From positions 744,001 through 808,000 of the forward strand of contig NZ_VFPE01000002.1 in the NCBI RefSeq assembly GCF_006783905.1: 64,000 nucleotides of DNA, written 5' to 3'. The notes under the pieces were generated by a model. The model saw only the letters and a program-made list of their open reading frames with translations. It was not told the origin of the DNA and searched no databases. Numbering within the stretch: position 1 is the stretch's first letter; every line of letters starts with the position of its first letter. Positions 1 to 9,100 of this stretch are shown here, in pieces. Position numbers and translations under genes: made by a program. The stretch comes from Microbacterium kyungheense. GTDB lineage: Bacteria > Actinomycetota > Actinomycetes > Actinomycetales > Microbacteriaceae.

Positions 1-198
1 GGCGACGCGCAGTCCGGCGCCCGGTCGTCGCTGCGGCTGCTGCGTGTTGTGAAGGATGCCGACATCATCGCCGAGGCGCGCATCGCGGCCGAGAACGTCC
101 TCGAAGACGACCCCGCGCTGACCCGCAACCCCGGCCTCGCCGCCGCGCTCGAGCACAGCGTCGGTATGGCGCAGCGCGCCGCGCTCGCCAAGAACTGA
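1..198 (+). CDS. recG: ATP-dependent DNA helicase RecG, C-terminal end (partial)
   Basis: The window opens inside a reading frame (frame 1) that ends at the TGA at 196-198. The 65 visible residues begin GDAQSGARSSLRLLRVVKDA, which resembles the extreme C-terminus of RecG, where a GxxQSG..SSLRLL segment is followed by an acidic helix. RecG is a superfamily 2 helicase that remodels stalled replication forks and branched recombination intermediates. Only the tail is present, so no helicase motif can be checked. It lies 38 bp upstream of coaD, a neighbourhood common in actinobacteria. Identification rests on the tail sequence and the context. Confidence 0.8.
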   Translation, partial: GDAQSGARSSLRLLRVVKDADIIAEARIAAENVLEDDPALTRNPGLAAALEHSVGMAQRAALAKN

Positions 199-224
199 GC
201 GCCGGACCCCCAGCCGCGGCCCAG

Positions 225-230
225 TAAGCT
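225..230 (+). promoter_or_regulatory. -10 hexamer for leaderless coaD
   Basis: TAAGCT lies 6 nt before the coaD ATG. A sigma-70 start about 7 nt downstream of the -10 would fall on the A of the start codon, giving a leaderless mRNA. No Shine-Dalgarno sequence is seen. The same 6-nt spacing recurs at several other genes in the window. Confidence 0.6.
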
Positions 231-236
231 TTCGGC

Positions 237-734
237 ATGAGCAGTCGGATCGCCGTCGTCCCGGGATCGTTCGATCCGCCGACCCTCGGTCATCTCGATG
301 TCATCCGCCGTGCGGCGTCGCTGTACGACCAGCTGCACGTGCTGGTGGTCCACAACCCGGGCAAAGAGGCGATGCTGCCGATCGCGCAGCGTCAGTCGCT
401 CCTGGAGCAGTCGATCGCCGAAGGAGGCATCGAGGGCGACGTCGTCGTGGCGTCGTGGAGCATGGGCCTGCTCGTCGACTACGCGACGGACGTGGGGGCC
501 GGCGTGCTCGTCAAGGGCATCCGTTCGCAGGTGGACGTCGCCTACGAGACGCCGATGGCCATCGTCAACCGGCACCTCGCCCACGTCGAGACCGTATTCC
601 TGCTGCCGGACCCTGCTCACGCGCTCGTCTCGAGTTCGCTGGTGCGGCAGGTCGCCTCGCTCGGCGGCGACGTCTCGCCGTACGTCCCCGCTGCTGTCGC
701 GCGCTTCCTCGATACGGGCGCGCGGGGCATCTGA
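237..734 (+). CDS. coaD: Phosphopantetheine adenylyltransferase (PPAT)
   Basis: 165 aa, the usual CoaD length. It transfers AMP from ATP to 4'-phosphopantetheine to form dephospho-CoA, the penultimate step of coenzyme A synthesis, in the cytosol. The N-terminus carries the nucleotidyltransferase signature [10 protein letters not shown] (residues 10-19), whose T-x-G-H residues bind ATP phosphates. The C-terminal part has the family's [16 protein letters not shown] segment. The ATG at 237 is chosen because the signature begins at the expected distance and a -10 hexamer ends 6 nt upstream. It is followed by the DUF177-rpmF-rnc-mutM genes, a standard actinobacterial order. Identification is secure. 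Confidence 0.95.
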   Translation: MSSRIAVVPGSFDPPTLGHLDVIRRAASLYDQLHVLVVHNPGKEAMLPIAQRQSLLEQSIAEGGIEGDVVVASWSMGLLVDYATDVGAGVLVKGIRSQVDVAYETPMAIVNRHLAHVETVFLLPDPAHALVSSSLVRQVASLGGDVSPYVPAAVARFLDTGARGI

Positions 735-748
735 CATCCGGACGCGGC

Positions 749-754
749 TAGGCT
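749..754 (+). promoter_or_regulatory. -10 hexamer for leaderless DUF177 gene
   Basis: TAGGCT ends 6 nt before the GTG at 761, predicting transcription from the start codon itself. It probably drives DUF177-rpmF-rnc-mutM. Confidence 0.6.
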
Positions 755-760
755 GGGACC

Positions 761-1321
761 GTGGTCAGAAAGCATGTGACGGGTCCGTTTACGATCCCGG
801 TCCGCGATCTCGTGCACCGTGCCGGCGAGATGCGCGAGCACTCGTTCGAGGTACCCGCGCCCGAGAAATGGGGCGAGGGTCTCGTGTCCGTCGCCGAGGG
901 CGAGACGGTCGCCGTGGACGTGCGGCTGGAGTCGGTCCACGAGGGCATCCTGGTGTCCGGCGACGTCGACACGGAGTACACCGGAGTGTGCGGTCGATGC
1001 CTCACCGACATCGCCCAGGGGCTCCAAGTCGAGTTCCAGGAGCTTTTCGCGTATCCTGGAGAAGACGAAGCTGACTTCGAGGTTCAAGACGACCACGTGG
1101 ATCTTGAAACTCTGGTCAGGGAAGCGGTCGTCCTGTCGCTTCCATTTCAGCCGGTATGTCAGCCGGATTGCCCCGGCCTTGATCCGGCCACGGGTGAGCG
1201 ACTGACCACGAGTGCCGGTGCAGAGCTGAGCCAGCCGGCCGATCCACGATGGGCCGCGCTCCAGGACTTCACCCCAGACGTTCCCCGCTCGCGCGGGGAT
1301 GATCCGACAGAAGAGAGTTAG
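761..1321 (+). CDS. YceD / DUF177 family protein
   Basis: 186 aa with a GTG start. The family sits immediately upstream of rpmF (ribosomal protein bL32) in very many bacteria and is linked to 23S rRNA processing or ribosome assembly; its biochemical role is not firmly defined. Visible family features are the N-terminal region beginning MVRKHVTGPFTIPVRDL, a central CGRCL pair, and a C-terminal VCQPDCPGL pair, so four cysteines could form a metal site. The start is chosen because the -10 TAGGCT lies 6 nt before GTG 761. The stop is 2 bp before the rpmF ATG, so the two are surely co-transcribed. Confidence 0.88.
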   Translation: MVRKHVTGPFTIPVRDLVHRAGEMREHSFEVPAPEKWGEGLVSVAEGETVAVDVRLESVHEGILVSGDVDTEYTGVCGRCLTDIAQGLQVEFQELFAYPGEDEADFEVQDDHVDLETLVREAVVLSLPFQPVCQPDCPGLDPATGERLTTSAGAELSQPADPRWAALQDFTPDVPRSRGDDPTEES

Positions 1322-1323
1322 CC

Positions 1324-1533
1324 ATGGCAGGTAACCCCCCGAAGCGCAAGGTTTCCCGTTCGAACACCCGCTCGCGCCGCGCGCAGTGGAAGGCCACGCC
1401 GACCACGCTCGTCAAGACCGTCGAGAACGGCAAGACGGTCTACAGCCGTCCGCACCAGGCGAAGGTCGTCACCGACTCGCAGGGCACCGAGCTGTTCCTC
1501 GAGTACAAGGGCCGCAAGGTCGCCGACGTCTGA
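1324..1533 (+). CDS. rpmF: 50S ribosomal protein L32 (bL32)
   Basis: 69 aa. A small, very basic protein with the bL32 N-terminus (PPKRKVSRSNTRSRRAQWKA, residues 5-24), a structural component of the large ribosomal subunit. The zinc-binding CxxC pairs found in some bL32 paralogues are absent, so this is the cysteine-free (C-minus) form. A purine-rich GAAGAGAG lies upstream of the ATG. The gene begins 2 bp after the DUF177 stop and ends 14 bp before the rnc GTG, making one operon. Confidence 0.95.
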   Translation: MAGNPPKRKVSRSNTRSRRAQWKATPTTLVKTVENGKTVYSRPHQAKVVTDSQGTELFLEYKGRKVADV

Positions 1534-1547
1534 TCGTCGCACCTGAC

Positions 1548-2249
1548 GTGACCGACGTCACTGCCGAGCGTCTGGCGCTCGCAGAACTCACACAGAAGCT
1601 CGGGGTCGATATCGACCCCGAGCTTCTGTCGCTGGCGCTCACGCATCGTTCGTGGGCGTACGAGAACGGGCAGGCTCCGCACAACGAGCGGCTGGAGTTC
1701 CTGGGCGATTCCGTGCTCGGCCTCGCCGTGACCGAGCGCCTGTTCACCGGGCATCCCGAGCTCGAAGAGGGCGCGCTGGCCAAGCGGCGCGCGAGCGTCG
1801 TGTCGACCGTGGCCCTCGCCGAGATCGCGCGCGGCATCGACCTCGGCCGCCATCTGCTGCTGGGGCGCGGCGAGGACATGACCGGCGGACGCGACAAAGA
1901 CTCGATCCTGGCCGACACGATGGAGGCCATCTTCGGCGCCACGCACCTGTCGGCCGGTCCGGATGCCGCCACCGCCCTCGTGCTGCGGCTGGTCGAGCCG
2001 CTCCTGGCCGACCCCGAACGGTACGGCGCGGCGATGGATCCCAAGACGGCGCTGCAGGAGTTCGCGGCGCACGGCGGCATGCAGCCTCCCGTGTACGCGG
2101 TGACCTCGACAGGTCCCGATCACGACCGGGAGTTCACCGCGACGGTGATGGTCGGCGACCTCAGCGCCGACGGCGTCGGCACCAGCAAGAAGCACGCCGA
2201 GATGGCCGCCGCGCTCACGGCGTGGCGAGAGCTCACCGGGCGTGCCTGA
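1548..2249 (+). CDS. rnc: Ribonuclease III
   Basis: 233 aa. A double-stranded-RNA endonuclease that processes rRNA precursors and structured mRNAs. The signature NERLEFLGDSVL spans residues 46-57, with Glu50 and Asp54 as metal ligands. The second catalytic pair lies in DTMEAIFGA (Asp123, Glu126). A C-terminal dsRNA-binding domain starts near residue 165 (DPKTALQEFA) and ends with the conserved SKKHAEMAAA helix. The open frame extends upstream through rpmF, but the only plausible start near the expected length is GTG 1548. The 3' end overlaps mutM by 8 bp, which suggests translational coupling. Confidence 0.95.
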   Translation: MTDVTAERLALAELTQKLGVDIDPELLSLALTHRSWAYENGQAPHNERLEFLGDSVLGLAVTERLFTGHPELEEGALAKRRASVVSTVALAEIARGIDLGRHLLLGRGEDMTGGRDKDSILADTMEAIFGATHLSAGPDAATALVLRLVEPLLADPERYGAAMDPKTALQEFAAHGGMQPPVYAVTSTGPDHDREFTATVMVGDLSADGVGTSKKHAEMAAALTAWRELTGRA

Positions 2250-3168
2250 GCTTCCCGAGGTCGAGGTCGTCCGAGCCGGCCTCGCGCCTGCCGTGGCGCA
2301 CTCCACCGTGCTCGGCGTCTCGGTGCTCGACGAGCGTGCGCTGACGCGGCATCCCGGCGACGGATCCGACTTCGAGGCCGCGCTGACCGGGCGACGTCTG
2401 CGCGGGGCGGTGCGCCGCGGGAAGTTCCTGTGGCTGCCGCTCGAACCCCGCACGGGCGACGGAGCAGCCGAGCAGGCCGTCGTCGGCCATCTCGGCATGA
2501 GCGGTCAGCTGCTGCTGCGCGCCCCGGGAAGCGCGCCCGAGCGGCATGAGCGCGTGCGCATCGATCTGGCGCACCCCGTCCACGGCGAGGTGTCGGTCGT
2601 CTTCGCCGACCAGCGGACGTTCGGCTCGCTCGCGATCGACGACCTCGTCGCCACGCCCGACGGTGCGGCCGGCGGCTTCGGCGGGGACGAGGCATCCGTC
2701 CCTCGTCAGGTCGCCCACATCGCACGCGACCCGCTCGATCCTGCGTTCTCGGATGCCGGCTTCCGGCGCGCGCTGACGCGCAAGGACTCCGCCATCAAGC
2801 GCGTGCTGCTGGATCAGACGGTGATCAGCGGGGTCGGCAACATCTACGCGGATGAATCGCTGTGGGCCGCGCGGATCCACCCCGAGACACCGGCGCGCGA
2901 CCTCTCCACGCGCGCGGTCAACCGCACGCTGGCCGAAGTCCGCCACGTGCTCGACAAGGCGCTGGCAGAGGGTGGCACAAGCTTCGACGCCCAGTACGTG
3001 AACGTCAACGGCCAGGCCGGGTACTTCGCGCACTCGCTCAACGCCTACGGCCGCACCGGGGAGCCGTGTCCCCGCTGCGGCCGTCCGATCATGCGTGTCT
3101 CGTTCACCAACCGCTCGAGCCACTTCTGCGCCCACTGCCAGCGGCTGCCGCGGCGCCCGCGGGCCTGA
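2242..3168 (+). CDS. mutM: Formamidopyrimidine-DNA glycosylase
   Basis: 308 aa with a GTG start overlapping rnc. It excises oxidised purines such as 8-oxoguanine and FapyG and nicks the abasic site. After initiator Met removal the N-terminus is PELPEVEVVR, with the catalytic Pro and the following Glu. A RGKFLW segment supplies the conserved lysine. The helix-two-turn-helix carries the QTVISGVGNIYADE motif. The C-terminus is a four-cysteine zinc finger (CPRCG ... CAHC). The start is fixed because the catalytic proline must be residue 2. The stop abuts the stop of the convergent acetyltransferase gene with no intergenic space. Confidence 0.96.
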   Translation: MPELPEVEVVRAGLAPAVAHSTVLGVSVLDERALTRHPGDGSDFEAALTGRRLRGAVRRGKFLWLPLEPRTGDGAAEQAVVGHLGMSGQLLLRAPGSAPERHERVRIDLAHPVHGEVSVVFADQRTFGSLAIDDLVATPDGAAGGFGGDEASVPRQVAHIARDPLDPAFSDAGFRRALTRKDSAIKRVLLDQTVISGVGNIYADESLWAARIHPETPARDLSTRAVNRTLAEVRHVLDKALAEGGTSFDAQYVNVNGQAGYFAHSLNAYGRTGEPCPRCGRPIMRVSFTNRSSHFCAHCQRLPRRPRA

Positions 3169-4260
3169 TCAGTCGAGCACCTTCTTCCACGCACCCGCGT
3201 ACGACGCCGGCACGAAGCCGATCGCCTCGTTGATGTCGAGCATGTGGCGGTTCTCTTCGGCGTTGAACGTCGACACGCGCGGCGACTGCGGCGCGATCGT
3301 GCGCCAGCGCAGCAGGTTCGCGCACTTGACGATGGTGCCGAGCCGGTGCCCGCGATGCTCCTTCACGACGAGTGTGCCGAACTGCTGCGTCGCCCCCGCC
3401 GGGTCGTCCGCGATCGCCAGCTCGTTGTAGGCGACGACGCGGCCCGTGGGGACATGCAGCACCGCGGCGACCGACACCGTGAGCCCCTGCGCCTGCAACC
3501 GGGCATCACGCCGCTTCACGCGGGCGGCATCCCAGTGCTGCTCGTCGACCACGAGCCCGCCCTGCGGCGTGTCGGTCGACATGCGCGAGAGCGCGTACGC
3601 GAAGCCGTCCACGTACTCGGGTGGCGTCGGCGACGTCCACACGACAGGGCGGTAGTCGTCGCCGGCCGCAGCCTCGGCATCGTGCAGCATCCGCTCGACC
3701 ATCGAGAAGTCCCCGGTCAGGTCGAAGACGCTGTTGCGCTCTACCTGCTCGAGGGTGAAGCCGTGCGCCAGCTGCAGCAGGGCTTCGGTATCCGCGGGGA
3801 TCGATCCCCAGCCGGTGGGCGATTCGAGCCGATCGCCGACGGCGTCCGGGCGGTGGAGGGTCCAGGTCTGGATCGTCGAGATGCCGCGGTCCCTCGCTTC
3901 GCGCTCCACCTCGGCGAGGAGGGACTTCTCGACGCCCTGGCCGCGGCGCGGCGGGTCGACCATCAGATCGAACTCGATCGCGCTGACGTCCGGCTGATTC
4001 GAGATCAGCATCTTGACCACGCCCAGAACGTCGTCGCCGCGGAGGGCCGCGAAGGCCAGCTGCGTCCAGTCGGTCTGGTCCTGCCACATCCCCAGCATCT
4101 CTTCGGGCTCTTCGTGCAGGTAGTCGTGACCGGCGTCGTGCAGGCAGACGGCGTTGGCGATCCGGACCATCTCGACGAACAGCCGGGCGTCGGGGGCGTC
4201 GACGCTCGCGGGGACGGCGACCGCCCGAACGGTGATCACGTCGGTGGCGATGTCAGACAT
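3169..4260 (-). CDS. Tandem-GNAT family N-acetyltransferase (copy B)
   Basis: 363 aa. Two GNAT folds in one chain: the first acetyl-CoA-binding motif A is near DPPRRGQGVEKSLL (about residue 155), the second is KEHRGHRLGTIVK (about residue 300). GNATs transfer an acetyl group from acetyl-CoA to an amine; the substrate here is unknown. The two-domain layout recalls mycothiol synthase, but the sequence does not look like MshD. The conserved C-terminal block has NAEENRHMLDINEAIGFVP. The start codon overlaps the last 8 bp of the upstream paralogue (4253-5335), so the two are translationally coupled. The pair probably arose by tandem duplication. It is the last gene of a four-gene operon that begins with a 39-codon ORF. 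Confidence 0.8.
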   Translation of the reverse strand: MSDIATDVITVRAVAVPASVDAPDARLFVEMVRIANAVCLHDAGHDYLHEEPEEMLGMWQDQTDWTQLAFAALRGDDVLGVVKMLISNQPDVSAIEFDLMVDPPRRGQGVEKSLLAEVEREARDRGISTIQTWTLHRPDAVGDRLESPTGWGSIPADTEALLQLAHGFTLEQVERNSVFDLTGDFSMVERMLHDAEAAAGDDYRPVVWTSPTPPEYVDGFAYALSRMSTDTPQGGLVVDEQHWDAARVKRRDARLQAQGLTVSVAAVLHVPTGRVVAYNELAIADDPAGATQQFGTLVVKEHRGHRLGTIVKCANLLRWRTIAPQSPRVSTFNAEENRHMLDINEAIGFVPASYAGAWKKVLD

Positions 4261-5335
4261 CGAGCACCTTCTTCCACGCGCCGTCGTAGGCGATCGGCAC
4301 GAACCCGATGGCCTCGTTGATGTCGAGCATGGGACGGTTCTCCTCTGCGTTGTAGGTGATGACGCGCGGCGACGCGGGGGCGATGTCGCGCCAGGCCATG
4401 AGCCCCGCGCACTTCACCAGCGTGCCGAGCTTGTGGCCGCGGTGCTCCTTGAGCACCAGGGTGTCTTCCTGATGGGATGCCTCGGTCAGGTCCTTGCCGA
4501 TGACCAGCTCGTTGAAGGCGCACAGCTCGCCGGTGGCGATGTGCTGGGCGGCGGTGACGAGCAGCGTGCGGCCGGCGTCGGTGTATTTCGCGTCGTGCTC
4601 GGCGATGCGAGCGGCGTCCCACGTTTCTTCGGCGAACTCCATGGCACCGGTCGGGGTGTCCGTCGACATGCGCGACTTCATCCACGCGTAGCCGTCGACG
4701 TACTCGGCAGGCGTCGGTGCACCCCACTGCACGACGCGGTAGTCGCTCGACGCCGCCTCGGCGACGGCGCGCAGACGCTCGACCTCGTCGAACGGCCCGG
4801 TGAGGTCGAAGGCGCTGCTGCGCTCGACCTGCTCCAGCGTGTAGCCGTGACCGAGATAGAAGCGCGCGACATGGTCCTCGGGGACGCTGCCGAACCCGGT
4901 CGGCGGTGTGAGCCGCGGGCCGTCGGACGCGGGGTGCTCCGCCCATGACTGCAGGACGGTGCGCCCGTGCTCCCGAGCGGTGCGCTCGACGAGCTCGTAG
5001 GCCGCTGATCCGATTCCACGTCCCCACGTCCGACGCAGCAGCTCGATCAGCCAGAAGGCCGCGTTCGAGCCTTCGTCGTGCGGGATGTCGACGCCGACAC
5101 GCCCGATGACTTCGTCCTGGTCGAGCACGATCCACGAGCAGCGGGTCTCATACGCGTTCGGCCGGTAGTGCGGGAGCAGCTCGTCGGGCGCGATGGCCTC
5201 GTCGCCGTGGCCCGAGATCTCACGGTAGATCTCGTTGCGGACGCGGACCATCTCGACGAAGTCGGCGGCGTCGGGGGAGTCGATCGATTCGGGGATGACG
5301 AGCGGGCGGAGTTCCAGCCCGGTGATGGTGGTCAT
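4253..5335 (-). CDS. Tandem-GNAT family N-acetyltransferase (copy A)
   Basis: 360 aa. A paralogue of the following gene, with the same two-GNAT layout: RRTWGRGIGSAAYEL as motif A of domain 1 and KEHRGHKLGTLVK as motif A of domain 2. The two proteins share the C-terminal NAEENRxMLDINEAIGFVP block. The frame is open upstream to 5476, but ATG 5335 is preferred because an AGGAG lies about 12 nt upstream and the shared N-terminal region (RxLVIPESIDSPDAADFVEMVR) starts just after it. The substrate is unknown. The gene lies 82 bp downstream of the 83-aa gene and overlaps the next gene by 8 bp. Confidence 0.8.
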   Translation of the reverse strand: MTTITGLELRPLVIPESIDSPDAADFVEMVRVRNEIYREISGHGDEAIAPDELLPHYRPNAYETRCSWIVLDQDEVIGRVGVDIPHDEGSNAAFWLIELLRRTWGRGIGSAAYELVERTAREHGRTVLQSWAEHPASDGPRLTPPTGFGSVPEDHVARFYLGHGYTLEQVERSSAFDLTGPFDEVERLRAVAEAASSDYRVVQWGAPTPAEYVDGYAWMKSRMSTDTPTGAMEFAEETWDAARIAEHDAKYTDAGRTLLVTAAQHIATGELCAFNELVIGKDLTEASHQEDTLVLKEHRGHKLGTLVKCAGLMAWRDIAPASPRVITYNAEENRPMLDINEAIGFVPIAYDGAWKKVLDV

Positions 5336-5417
5336 GATGTGCGTGTGCTCCTGGTGAGAGGGGTCGAAGGTTCTGGAGGGGTCCGCCGCCCGGAGCGGGC
5401 GGCGGACCCGGTGGCGA

Positions 5418-5669
5418 TCACAGGCCGTGAGCGAGGATGACGCCCCGCAGATACGCGCGTTCGCGCTCGGCGGCATCTTCCTGGCGACGGTATGCGTCGG
5501 CGTGCCGGCCGCGGTCGTCCGTCAGTCGCGGGGTGCGCGTGCTCCACAGGAGCAGGCGCACCGCGAGGTGCATGGCGAGGCGATCGACGAGAGGCACGCG
5601 GTCGGGATTCGGGAGTCGCAGCGAGTCGGTGTCATCCGATCGGCGCTGCGGCGCGAGATTCGTACTCAT
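5418..5669 (-). CDS. Small hypothetical protein (83 aa)
   Basis: 83 aa from ATG 5669, preceded by a GGAAGAAG ribosome-binding sequence. The protein has a polar N-terminus (MSTNLAPQRRSDDTD), a central hydrophobic-basic helix (VDRLAMHLAVRLLLWSTR) and a charged, probably helical C-terminus rich in Arg, Asp and Glu. No signal peptide or known motif. The hydrophobic stretch is short and interrupted by Arg, so an amphipathic helix is likelier than a membrane span. It lies between the 39-codon ORF and the two GNAT genes on the same strand. Function unknown. Confidence 0.6.
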   Translation of the reverse strand: MSTNLAPQRRSDDTDSLRLPNPDRVPLVDRLAMHLAVRLLLWSTRTPRLTDDRGRHADAYRRQEDAAERERAYLRGVILAHGL

Positions 5670-5773
5670 GATGGTTCTTCTTCCGATGGGGAGGAGGGAT
5701 GCCGCCGGCGGGCGCCGGAGGCGGGGATGCCGTACCGCAGCACGACGGATGGATGCAGGGGGGCGCGCGCTCA

Positions 5774-5791
5774 GCACCCGGACGCGGGTGC
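5774..5791 (-). other. GC hairpin between the 39-codon ORF and the 83-aa gene
   Basis: A perfect 7-bp stem (GCACCCG/CGGGTGC) with a 4-nt loop lies between the first two genes of the operon. There is no U-tract. It could attenuate transcription or protect the 3' end of a short message for the small ORF; neither is shown by the sequence. Confidence 0.4.
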
Positions 5792-5844
5792 GGCGCAGCA
5801 GACGGTCGTCGCCCCGAAACGGGCAGACTCGTCCCCTGCGGGGA

Positions 5845-5964
5845 TCAGATGGCGGCGGGGAACCGGCCGCTCAGCACAGCGCCGAAGGAGACGGTCCCCG
5901 ACGTAAACGCACGAGTCGCTTCGCCTTCGCGGGCGACGACTCCAGTGGTGTTGTTGATCATCAT
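5845..5964 (-). CDS. 39-aa small ORF with a strong ribosome-binding site
   Basis: 39 codons, beginning MMINNTTGVVAREGEA and ending SGRFPAAI. Support for translation is unusually good for its size: a perfect AAGGAGGT (5971-5978) lies 6 nt upstream of the ATG and a good sigma-70 promoter lies a further 25-55 bp upstream. The peptide has no Cys, Trp or Lys, is rich in Thr, Ser, Gly and Ala, and has no signal peptide or run of regulatory codons typical of a classical attenuation leader. It heads the minus-strand operon containing the 83-aa protein and two tandem-GNAT acetyltransferases. It may be a peptide substrate, a leader peptide or a small regulator. No family is recognised. Confidence 0.55.
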   Translation of the reverse strand: MMINNTTGVVAREGEATRAFTSGTVSFGAVLSGRFPAAI

Positions 5965-6002
5965 CGGTGGACCTCCTTTCTCGACTTCAGACGCGGAGAG
6001 TG

Positions 6003-6032
6003 ACGCTAGCGCGGTTCTGTGGTCCGCGTCAA
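6003..6032 (-). promoter_or_regulatory. Sigma-70 type promoter for the small-ORF/GNAT operon
   Basis: On the minus strand TTGACG (6027-6032) is followed after 18 nt by TAGCGT (6003-6008). Transcription should start near 5996, leaving a leader of about 30 nt with an AAGGAGGT before the 39-codon ORF. This is one of the few promoters in the window with a recognisable -35 box. Confidence 0.65.
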
Positions 6033-6120
6033 GCGAATTCGCAGATTCGATGCGCACATGGCGTGTCGCGGCATCCCGGCATCCACGGCCCGTCACTCGG
6101 GATCGGGGGTTTCGCTCCGG

Positions 6121-6126
6121 TAGCGT
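6121..6126 (+). promoter_or_regulatory. -10 hexamer upstream of smc
   Basis: TAGCGT lies 35 nt before the smc ATG; a start near 6133 would give a leader of about 29 nt carrying the purine-rich GGGGGCGGAGGG that can serve as ribosome-binding site. No clear -35 box. Confidence 0.45.
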
Positions 6127-6161
6127 AGGCGGGTAATCGACCGGGGGCGGAGGGCGCAGCC

Positions 6162-9100
6162 ATGCACCTGAAGAGCGTGACGCTCAAAGGGTTCAAGTCG
6201 TTCGCCCAGCCGACGACCTTCGCCCTCGAGCCCGGGGTCACCTGCATCGTGGGGCCCAACGGCTCGGGCAAGTCGAACGTCGTCGACGCGCTGGCGTGGG
6301 TGATGGGCGAGCAGGGCGCCAAGACGCTGCGCGGCGGCAAGATGGAGGACGTCATCTTCGCCGGCACCGCGACACGCGGCCCGCTCGGGCGCGCCGAGGT
6401 GCAGCTCACCATCGACAACGCCGATGGCGCGCTGCCGATCGAGTACTCCGAGGTGACGATCAGCCGGACGCTGTTCCGCAACGGCTCCAGCGAGTACGCG
6501 ATCAACGGCGAGTCCTGCCGTCTGCTGGACGTGCAGGAGCTGCTGAGCGACTCGGGCCTCGGCCGCGAGATGCACGTGATCGTCGGTCAGGGACGGCTGG
6601 ACAGTGTGCTGCAGGCGACGCCCGAAGACCGCCGCGGGTTCATCGAGGAGGCGGCGGGTATCCTCAAGCACCGGCGCCGCAAAGAGAAGACGCTCCGCAA
6701 GCTCGACGCGATGGAGGCGAACCTCACGCGGTTGAGCGATCTCGCCGGCGAGCTGCGCCGACAGCTGAAGCCGCTCGGGCGGCAGGCCGAGATCGCCCGT
6801 GAGGCCGCGACGATCGCGGCGGTCGTGCGCGACGCCAAGGCGCGGCTGTTCGCCGACGAGCTCGTCGGCCTGCGCGAGGAACTCGCCTCGCACACCCGCA
6901 GCGAGCACGAACGGCACGCAGAGAGACTCGTCCTGCAGGAGCGCCTCGACAACGCGAAGGTGCGCATCGATCAGCTCGAGGCCGATCAACGCTCCGAAGC
7001 CGTCGATCAGGCGCGCCGGGTCGCCTACGGACTGGAGCGCGTTCAGGAACGGCTGCGCGGGCTGTACGCCCTCGCCGGCCAGCGGCTGGCGCTCCTCGGC
7101 GACGCCGAGGACGAGGAGCGCATCGAGCTGACCACGGTGTCGCAGGCGATGATCGACGAGGCGCGCGCCGAGATCGACGAGGTGTCGGACGGGCTCGGGG
7201 CCGCTCAGGATGCCGCGGCCGAGGCCGCGCGCGACGTGATGCGCGCGCGGGCGGAGCTCGATGCGCTCGACGTGGACATCGCCGCGCAGAGCGCCCTCGT
7301 GTCGGAGCACGACATGCGGATCACCGCGCTGCGGGGGACCGCGGAGGCTGCCGCCTCGGCGCTGGCCGCGGTGCGTGCGGCGGTCGAGCGCCAGCAGCGG
7401 GCCCTCGATGCCGCGCTCGCACGGCGGGCCGAAGCGGAGCAGATCCTCGCGGGCGTCGACCCGGATCTCATGCCCGAAGGTGCGTCGGCCGATCACGCCG
7501 CCGCCTACGAGGCCGCCCAGCGCGAGAGCGCCGACGCCGAGACCGCGGTCGCCTCGTTCCGCGAACGACTGCACGCGGCCGAGCGCGAGCGTGAGGCGCT
7601 CACGGCCCAGACGGCGGCGCTCAGTCGCGCCCTGGACGTGCAGAACGGCGCGTCGTCGCTCATCGCGCAGGGCCTCGCCGGCGTGCGCGGTCTCGTCGGC
7701 GACGCGGTCCAGGTCACGCCGGGTTTCGAAGCGGCCGTCGCCGCCGTGCTCGGCCCGCTCGCCGAAGGGGTGCTGGTCGAGGACCGGACGAGCGCGTTCG
7801 CCGTCGCCGAGGCCGTCCGCGGCGAGGACGCCGGCGTCGTGGACATCGTCATCGCGGACGCCGGCATGATGCGTCCGGCCTTCCCGGCGCTGCCCGGCAT
7901 CGTGCCGGCACGCGACGTCGTGACGGCACCGGAGGGAGTGCTGGGGCTGCTGTCGTACGTCGTCGTCGCCGACGACCTGGAGACGGCCCAGGCGGCCGGA
8001 CCGTCGCTGGCCGACGCCGAGCTGGGCGGGCCGGTCACGGTCGTCACACGCCGGGGCGAGGTGTACACCGAATACTCGCTGCGCGCAGGAACGGGCGCCT
8101 CACGGTCGCGCCTCGAGCTGACGGCCGAGCGGGATGCCGCCGCGGAGCGCCGCGACGAGGTCGCCGCCGTCGCCGACAGCCTGCGGGAGCAGCTGGAGCA
8201 GGCCTCGCGGTCGCTGGAGTCCGCGCGGCAGCGCACGAAGACCGCGCTGACGACTCTGCGGGAGCACGATGCGGCACTGGCAGCTCACGCGGAGCAGCTC
8301 AACCGGGCGACGGTGCGGCACGAGGCGGCGGTCGCCGAATGCGAGCGCCTCGAGTCGGGGCTCGCGCAGGCGACGGCGGCGGTCGAAGAGGCCGAGGGCT
8401 CCGCCCGCACGGCAGACGACCAGCTCACGGCGGCGCTGGAAGCGCCGCGTCCGATCCTCGACGCGTCCGCGCGCGAGGGGATGCTGGCCGCGCTCGATGA
8501 GGCCCGGGACGCCGAGATGCGCTCGCGACTGGACGTCGAGACGCTGCGCGAGCGCATCCGCGCCGGCGAAGCGCGGGTCATCGCGCTCGAGCGCCAGCGG
8601 GAGCGCGAGAAGGAGGCGGCTGCGGAGGCGGCGCGACGCGCGGTGATCAGGCGCGCGCAGCGTGAGATCGCCGCCGGTGTCGCCGGCCAGCTTCCCGCTG
8701 TCATCGACTCGGTCGACCGGTCGCTCGCTCAGGCGCGCGCCGAGCTCGCCGCCGCCGAGTCGGCGCGCACGGCGCTGACCACCGAACTCGCCGAGCTGCG
8801 CGCACAGGAGTCCTCGGTCCGCGAGCGTCTCGCTGGGCTCACCGAGAGCGTGCACAGTCTCGAGCTGCAGATCCACGAGAAGCGGCTGCATGTCACCGGG
8901 CTGCTGGAGCGCGTGCAGTCAGAGCTGGGACTCGACGAGAGTATTCTGGTTTCGGAATATGGCCCTGACCAGCCGATCCCGGCGGACGACGTGCTCGTGG
9001 CAGCCGTCACCGACCGGTCGGCCGGCGGGGACGACGCGCCCGCGGCGGACGACGCGATGCCGGAGACGGCGCCTGAGGAGGGCGTGACGTCGGTGCCGTT

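Noticed and set aside
5670..6161. Plus-strand ORFs between the GNAT operon and smc
   Set aside because: They are Arg/Ser/Ala-rich frames without start signals and run antisense to the 83-aa gene and the 39-codon ORF, which do have ribosome-binding sites.
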